Below are positions 42,601 to 51,600 of a stretch of DNA of 54,364 nucleotides, one piece after another. The number at the start of each line of letters is the position of its first letter. Within the stretch, counting starts at the first letter, position 1. Source of the stretch: an uncultured Clostridia bacterium (lineage in GTDB: Bacteria > Bacillota > Clostridia > Christensenellales > UBA1242). The translations under genes and the position numbers were made by a program. The notes under the pieces are model-generated. The model was not told the DNA's origin, did no database searches, and saw only the letters and a list, made by a program, of their open reading frames with translations. The stretch spans positions 1-54,364 of the forward strand of contig CAKVHA010000010.1 of the NCBI GenBank assembly GCA_934747775.1, read 5' to 3'.

Positions 42601-45600
42601 TTATAACTCAACAGAATCATTCTTTACTGCGGGTGGCATTGTAGGAACTATTAGAGGTAGCTATTGGACATCTCCTGATAGAAAACTTAGTGACAATCAG
42701 GTGGTAGGTCTTTGGTGTAGTTATAGAAACGATAGTTTAAAATCAACGCATATTGATGAAATGAAGAGTACTAAAGTGTTTGCTAATGCCCCTAGTGGAA
42801 GTACTCAACAAATTTTAATAGGTCATGTTGTTGGTGATAACAACGAAACATACTACCATAGTTCAACAAATGGTTTTTATAACTATAATGCTATGACTGG
42901 TACTGGGTATACACTAAAACGATCGTTGGCGTTTAGTGGTAAAGGATATATTGATTTAGGATTTACACCAAATAGCAACACGGCTTTTGAAATGAAAGTT
43001 AAAATTAACAATCAAGCAGATGTTCGTGATACATTATTAACTACAACAGGCTCAACATCAACTACAAGATACGGATTGGCAGTTGGTGGATATTATGGCA
43101 ACCATATTGGAATGTTTTATGGTTCGGCATCATCTTCTGGTGCTGCTATTGAAACCAACGAAACAGATGCTGGTTTGAAAGGAAATAAGGCCGTTACATT
43201 AAAATTCTTTAATGGAAAACTTTATTATGACAATCAAATGACTCACGATTTTAGCAGTGTAAGTGCATTTACTGGCTCTGGCAATCTAATGATTGGTGAA
43301 ATTAATTCTGTATTTACTGGTGAGATTTATTACCTAAAAGTTTATGATACTTCTTCATCAAAATACGAGCTAATTCATGAGTTTGTTCCAGTCGAAAACG
43401 AAAGTTCTCATAAAGTAGGTCTGTATGATATAAAACGAGGTATGTTATCGGTCAAAGAAGTAAAAGGTGATGATACTGGTTCTGTTAGAGCAGTAGGCTA
43501 TACTGCTCCAAATAGCAACAACCTATACTTGCCTGGTGCAGCATATGGAAAAACTGATGAGTATAATTTGGTTTATGCAATTGGTACTTATAATGGAATC
43601 AATTATTCAACATCTCAGCCAGTTGGTAGTAATACTGTGTTGTCGGGTTATACCAATGGTTATGCAAAAACGCTTCCGGAATTTATACAAGCAGTAAGAA
43701 ATACTGAAAACAACTCTAACTTTACTTTGGATATGCAATACTGGGTATTTAATGAGTCAACTTTTATGAACATTAGAAAACCATTTAATCTTAGGAACAA
43801 ACTAACTGACATTGAAAGTCCTTATAAATTTATTGCTTCTAGCGAAATGGTTAATAATTTATCCATTTCGGGTGCTCCTGGGTCTAGTGTTAAAATCACG
43901 TATAAAACTAATACTATTTACTTTGCAGATAGTTGGGGCGTAAGTGCTGGCGCTTCGGGTACTGGTAAAGACTTAAACTTTGATTCGTATGATTCAAATG
44001 GTAACATAACAGTTACAGTAAAAACTGTATTAGGTTTAAAAATACTTGCTGCTATGATAAATTCTGACTTCTTTACAAGTGAAACTGGTTATAAACAAGC
44101 TTTTAATTCAACTATTCCAACAGTGGGGAAAAGTGTATTAACTGTAAAATTTTCAAAAAGTAGTTTTAATTTAAGTGGTAACTATTATTGGCAGCCTATT
44201 GATCAAACAAAGCTAAGAAAAGGTAGTTCTTCTACTAGTCATGGTTTTAAAACTGTAAAATTTGAAACTGTTCATCTTGAGAACCTTACAGTAGACCCAA
44301 GCTTGGCTAAAAAAGCGTATGAAAATGGCATTTTCTTACAAAGCAAATTAAGTTATGTAACCAATAATATGGATACAAAGTTGTATACATCAATGTATTC
44401 TAGTGTTATAAGTTCTAACACAGCTAACACTAGTTTATACGATATTGTGGGTACGGATAATATAGATACAAACCAAACTTGGATGAAGTATGGATCGCTT
44501 GAATATCCAGTTACAAGTAGTGACTTATCATTGCAAGAGACTTCTGGTATTGCAAATGTTTATACAGCAAAAGGTCTTGGTGCTGTTGCGAGAATTATCA
44601 ACGGTGGCAATAGTTTAACTGGCGGTTATAAAATAACTAGAATTAATATTCACAACACCATTAACCTTGCTGGATTGTATTGGGTACCAATTCATTACAA
44701 AGAAAGCACTTTACTTAGTGTTGTATTTGATGCAAATAAATACATTAAGAATATGACCATAGATGGTAATCACACAATGCGTGATTACTTAACTAGAAAT
44801 GCTGTGACAGGCTATGGTTCTGCCGGTTTGGGTTTTGTTGGTTATAGTAATGCGGAAGTGAAAATTTATTGTGGCACTCCTGATACGTCTGTAGACACTT
44901 ATGGATTTGAAAACGCATACATAAACGCAACCCAAGGTGCAGCCGGTGCTAAGTATACAAATGGCTATACAAACTATTATGGTGGATCTTCATATATTGG
45001 AGTGGTTGTTGGAAATGGTCAAAATATAACAATTGGTCTATCAGAAATACCTTCTACGTTTAAATTAAATGGTTTTTATATAAACTCGTCGAGATTAAAC
45101 TCCAACAAAGGAAACACTTATGTTGGTGGGATAGTTGGATATAGTAAAAACTTGTCATTAACATATGTACACCTTAGTGGTAATAGTGCATTTAATAAAG
45201 AGGATACTAGCATAACAGGTATAACCTATGTTAAAAACAGTTGTCCTAGTAAAATTAATACATTGGAAACTGATGATATATATGGTTATTTAGGCATGGT
45301 GGGCGGCTTTGTTATGGGAGAACTAACATGTTATAGTACTGGTAGTGGTTCTTCACACAATAGTAAATCGCAAATATATAATGTAGAACTCAATATTAAT
45401 GGTGCTGCTTTTGATTATGGCTTTTTTGGAGGAATAAGCGGAGCTGCCGGAAATACAACCTTAACTAGATTAAATGTTAATGGATGTTCGATTAATGTAA
45501 ATGGTGTGTATGATGGCTCGAGAACATATCAAGATGAATTTCAGATTTCCACAATTAACCCTGCAAGAATTAACCCTAGTAGTAGAACATATAATATTGA

Positions 45601-48600
45601 AGACACATTTATTGGTATTAATACTAACATAAATTATACATGTTATAATATACCATCAAGAAGCTACATTCCAGCTGATTTATATTCGTTTAAAAAAATA
45701 CGATATTTTACACTTGGTGGTGGATCGAATGAAATTTATAAAGTTTATTCATTAATTGTTGATACAACTCTTAATTATTCAATCGGCTCGGGATCTTCTT
45801 ATTCAAGTTCTTTATATTGTCCTATTTCAAATCAATTTATAGCACTTGGGAATCAAGCATTATTTATGCTTGGTAGAATAGACTTAACAATTGGTGGAAA
45901 TAAAGCGTTAAATTATCATAATAATGCAAATATGCTTATGACAAGCAGTGCTACATATGATGCATACTTGGCAAACAGTAGTTACTTTACACAAGCCTTA
46001 ACACATATTTATATTACAGATGGTATTGGAAATAATAGTTTATCCGCTCCATATAATAATTCTAAGTGCAGCAGAGTAAGACACCTATCAGCTTCTGCAA
46101 CATCAAACTATCTAACACAAGCTATTTGTTCGGATATGGGTGAGTCTAACGTATATTTGGATAATCTTCAAGTTACTGCAAACACTAAAGAAATTGACTT
46201 TGCAAGTAAAGGTACACTTGGAAACCCTTGCTTAACAGCTGGCAAAAACATTACCTTCCATAGTCTAAACGACAATGCTAAAAACTTTAAATTTGAAGTT
46301 GAGTACAACAACTTTAGTGCTAACACCGCAAGTGCGACCAGAGAAGCTTTTTATGATAACGGTGTTACATATTCCCCTAGTTCATTAGGTTTGGGTATGT
46401 GGTTAGCCGACGGATATTCATTGCTTTTTAATAGTAGTCGTGTAGAGTACAATGTACGCGTTTACTTAAAGAATAGTTCTAGTGGAAACATTCTGGATAA
46501 AGGTAAGTCATCAACAAGTGCTGGTGGGATAAATTTATTTAACATTACTCAAGCAGAAGTGGATAGTTATGACACTATTAGAATAGTTTATGAAAGTAAC
46601 TATAGATATTTTGCTATAAAGAAAGACTATATTGACAGTACTCATAAGTTTACTGCCGATAATATTAGTATTGATAAAACCAACAACAAAGCAAATAATT
46701 ACCTTAGTGTTGTAAGTGAAACCGACAATTTTATTATAATGAAAGCGGTTTATAATACTGATGCTGATGCGTGGTTGGATGATACTTTATCAGGAATGCC
46801 TTCAAGTGTTCCAAATTACACATTTGATTTAAATGTGTCCACGGGTGAGTCAAATGGTCCTATTTTACAGGATAGCCCTTACTATTTTACATCATCGCCT
46901 CTTTATATATATAATGTTGAAAATGCAACGAGTGCTAATCCTACAATAGGTACAACAGCAATTTCAACATATGGAACATTCTCTGCTTCTTCTGCAGGGT
47001 ACACTAAACTTACATTTACAATTACTCAAAGTACAAGCCAATCTTTTGGTGCGGAAAGTGTAGATTCTATACCATTTTTGAAAATTAATTCAGCAACATT
47101 GGATAGCATTGATGTAATTAGTGCTTTAGCTTACGATGAAGAAAATTCTACATATAGTGCTATGGATAAAACTATCAGAATGAAGGAGTTGTATTTTACA
47201 ACTTTTGATAGCACAGAACCAACAAAAGAATATTTATCTAGTGCGACATATAGTGATCTAACTGCGGGGAACTATTCTTATACTAGAGTTGGTTATGGTA
47301 CAGTGATGTTTGGTAGTACAGCTGGTGTTTCAAAACTAGTTTTCCCAGTAGTAACTGGTATGGATTTTTATGGATTTGGTATATCAAAAGTTCAAGCAAA
47401 TTCAGGTATTAACACAATTACAAATTCTACTAATCTATCAAAAATAGTCAAAGCATCCGACGGAGCAGTAAATACTTATGTTGTGACATATGGTACGAGT
47501 ACAATAACGGTAGATATTAAATCAATTACTGGCATTGGCAGTTCTGACGCATACACTATTTTTCCAATATACAAAAAGGGCAATGCAAAACTTACTGTGA
47601 ATTATAAAGTAGCAGATAGTGAAGGAATTACTCATGACTTACCAAATGACGCATTAATGGAAATTGTTAAGGCATATGGCTATTTGGATACTGAAAGTAA
47701 CCCATTATCTAATGGCGTAGCTGTTAATGTGAAAGTGGGAACTAGTCATAAGTTGTTGTTTAAAACAGCAAATTTAATATATGAAGTATATATTTCGAGT
47801 GACCAAATCTCAGGAGTTAATGTAAGTTCTACATCTCTTGCAAGAAATAAATCAATCAACACATACGATTTTGAAACTGTACCTGTTAATGAATATGAAT
47901 CCACTAACTTTACAATGCCTGCAACAGATGTGACTATGACAATTGAGTTCAGGTTTTGGAAATTAGCAGAACAACGTTATAATGAGCCTATTGAGGGCAA
48001 TGGCACCCAAGATGATCCTTTATTAATTGGAAATGCTTTACAATTTACCACGTTTATGTGGGCGGCAAAGGAACAAAGAGCCATAAACAACTGTTCGGAT
48101 GTAAGATCTGCATATGTAAAACTTACTGATGATATTTATTTAAATTACAATCCTATTACCGATGAGTGGGCAGATAATGGATATGGTCTTGCAGATTACA
48201 TGTATGGTATTAGAAATTTTACTGGAACTTTTGACGGCGATGGACATAAAATATTTAACTATTATAGTACTCATTCTGGATTTATTTATCTTGAATCAAC
48301 TGGTGTGCTAAAAAATGTTACATTTGTAAATCCAATGTTTGGATTTGGAATAAGATCAGCAGGGTTTATTGGATTAAATGGTGGAACTGTTAAAAATGTT
48401 GGCTTGATTACAATAGATCAAAGCACACTTAACAATTACATTGATGACCCTAATTACGCAAACTATCGCAAAGTTGCAATTGCAGGTTCGCAAGTTCCTA
48501 GTGGGCTTTATTCATCAGCCAATGTTTCCATATTTGGTGGAACTGGTACTGTTGAGCAATTCTATACAAATGTCATGTTAAGAACAAATGGGCAGTATGT

Positions 48601-51600
48601 TACTATTCATAGTTCTCAAACACCTTCCAACTTTACTGTTAATAATTCGTATTTTGCAAACACATTCCTTACTTCGTATAAACATGTTTCTACAAGTGGT
48701 AATACACTTGAAATAGTTTTAAATGCAACCAAATTTACTAACTGTATTTTTGATTTTAGTAATGGGGTGGGTGAAGATTACTATACCGATTATTATAATG
48801 GTTATTGGGGAAACCAAGATACCTCACTGCTAAATATTTATGCGGGTAATAACGAACATAGTAACAACTTTATTGTTGCTAGAAATGATAACACATTCTA
48901 TGATTATGAGAGTTGGGTGAATGCTATGGGACTTGATACTTCCAATAGTGATAGTGCCGACTTTGCTCGATTTAAATATTTGTTGAATAGACATTCGGGT
49001 TTTGTAAGTGGAAGCAACCCTGAGATTTATGGTGATTATGTAGCTGGCTTTACTCCAATTATGTTAATTCAATTAGCACAATTGTTAACACAAAACGGTG
49101 TGACTATTAATAACTGGACTGTTACCGACACCGGCGGAGCAACAGTTAGTATTAGTGGAAATTATGTTACTAATTGGACTTGGAAAGGTCAAAGTGTAAG
49201 TCATAGCAATATTGCAGGGGCGACATTGCCTAGCAGCGTATGGTCGTATCAAAACATTAAGACAACCGCTTGGAACAGTCAAGTAAACTACGGTTTCCCA
49301 TTGTTATACGACCCTAACTACTTAGACGGTGCAAAGACTGTTGATATTGCGGCTGGTACAGGTGCACCTGGAAGAAATAACTTTGCTTATGATACTGCGC
49401 TTGTTATGGACGGTTCGTTATATTACGGACACCACGCTCCAAACAAAACAACAAATGGTACTTTGGTACCTTATGCTGATGGACAATACTATTATGATAA
49501 ATATGATGATGGCACTAGTTATGATGTTTATGAACCAATGTATCCTAATGCGGCATTAGGTGCTGCAAATTATCCTTATACTTCAGGTTATCCTTATGAT
49601 AGCAGTATTGGACATGAGAATTATTATTATGACTACGAAGGTAATTACTTTGATGTAGATGGTAAAGTAATGTTTACAAAATCTGCAACTTATCCTAGTT
49701 ACTGGGAAGTAACCATAGAAGGTACTACATTCTATGTTCACGAAGATAAATTTGCAGAAGGTAAGTTGTATAGTCAAGCATCTACTGATGTGCAGTATAA
49801 ACTTAATACTTTACCTATTGGTGGCGGTGAATATTACTATAGTTTTGGCAAACAAATTGTAAAAGCGGTTGCATATGTTTGGGGTTATGAATTCGATACT
49901 ACTGGCAGCCTTGTAGGAAATATTAGTAATGTTGGTTTAATTCAACAATTAAACCAATACATCTATACAATGACAGGTGATAGTAGTGTATATGATAGCA
50001 ACGGAAACAATGTTGGTTGGTTTGAACAAATATCTTCACCTAATCAATGGCAGGTTTATGGTGGAAAGATTTACTTTGGTCAGGCGGATGGTTCGGGATA
50101 TTGGTTCACTGAACCTGGTTATGGCTGTCTTGAAGACCCTGAGACTGTAAGGGTAACAGATAGTACTATAATAGATGCGTTAGATCATACTTCTGGTGAA
50201 ATTATAGACAATAGCGACAGCTACTTTACTGTGTTTAGAATTAAAGATGAAACCTTAAAAGCTGCTTTAGGCGGAAGAGAACTAATATATGTTAGAAGAG
50301 CAAATAAAATAGGCGACAGGGTATACGAAATTAGATATGGCAACTACGCTATTAACGGAACATTTACTTTAGTAGAAGAAGCATTTGATAGTAATCTAGT
50401 TATGCCAAACAAAGATAGCCATGTAGACACTGATGGCTTTGTAATGAAATATCGTGCTTACAGAGCGATTGTATCTGGTGCTAACGATTTAAGCGTAAGA
50501 AGAATTGACCTAAGTCAAGCAGACCAACACGCTGACAACATTTACAAAGATACTGTGGCATTCTCTCACTTCCAAACATTTACTATGAATGGTTCGGCAG
50601 AAGTGGGCAACACATTGTCAATTTTGGGTAACGGTGAGTTTACCGATAATAATGGCAATACAACTTGTACAGTTGATAAATGGTACAACACATTGCCTAG
50701 CGGTTTAATTAGACCAGTATTACATAGCTATAGTGGAGTGATTGTTGATGCTTATGGCAATTATAAGCAAACAGGAATGCATCAAGAAAAATTTGATGCT
50801 AATAACTTAACCTATATTTTGTTTGGTGGTGGTGATGGTGGTAGCGTAATTGGAACATCACTTATAAACAATGAATGTTATAGGGATCAAACAAACCAAA
50901 GAATGCATTATTTGGTACAAGATAGTGAAACAAGTTATTTGAGCCAATATATTGCAAGCGTTACCATAACTGATGGCGACGGAAATTCAGAAACATATGA
51001 AACAACCGTAAACAAAACAACTGGTGCTTTGTCTAACTTTTTAAAGAGTTCGGGATATTTGATGCTTTCTCCTACAAATGGTGAGGAGCTGGGAACTATT
51101 AAAATTGATAGCACATTTAGAAGATTAGACTTTAATGCAAGTTTAATTGCTGGAAACTATACAATTAAGGTAGTTTATGGCACGCTTGTTAAGTACGATA
51201 TTGTTGGAGCAAATCCAACAGATGTAAGCTTTAAAGCAAATGGTGTTAGTATGACAAGTACAAGTGAGTATAGGCTTTTACTTGAAACCAGCAATCAATC
51301 GCGTGATAGTTGGACAAATGCTAACAACTTAAAAATAGACAAGTTTACAGTTAATGGAACAGCAAAGAGTACAAGTGGTACTAGTGCAAACAATTGGTAT
51401 CCTGATAGTTATTCTAACGGAAGTGCAAAATATGTTACGGCTGCGTACAGTTTTGCAACTACTGGATATGAAGTTAAGGTTAGTGTTCCTGGGGCTAAGA
51501 GCACCGACGGAGCGTACTACATAAATGCGCCTACCGAAGTGAAACTAGAGTACACAATGGACGGCGGAAACACTTATACACCAATTACGCTAACGCTTAA

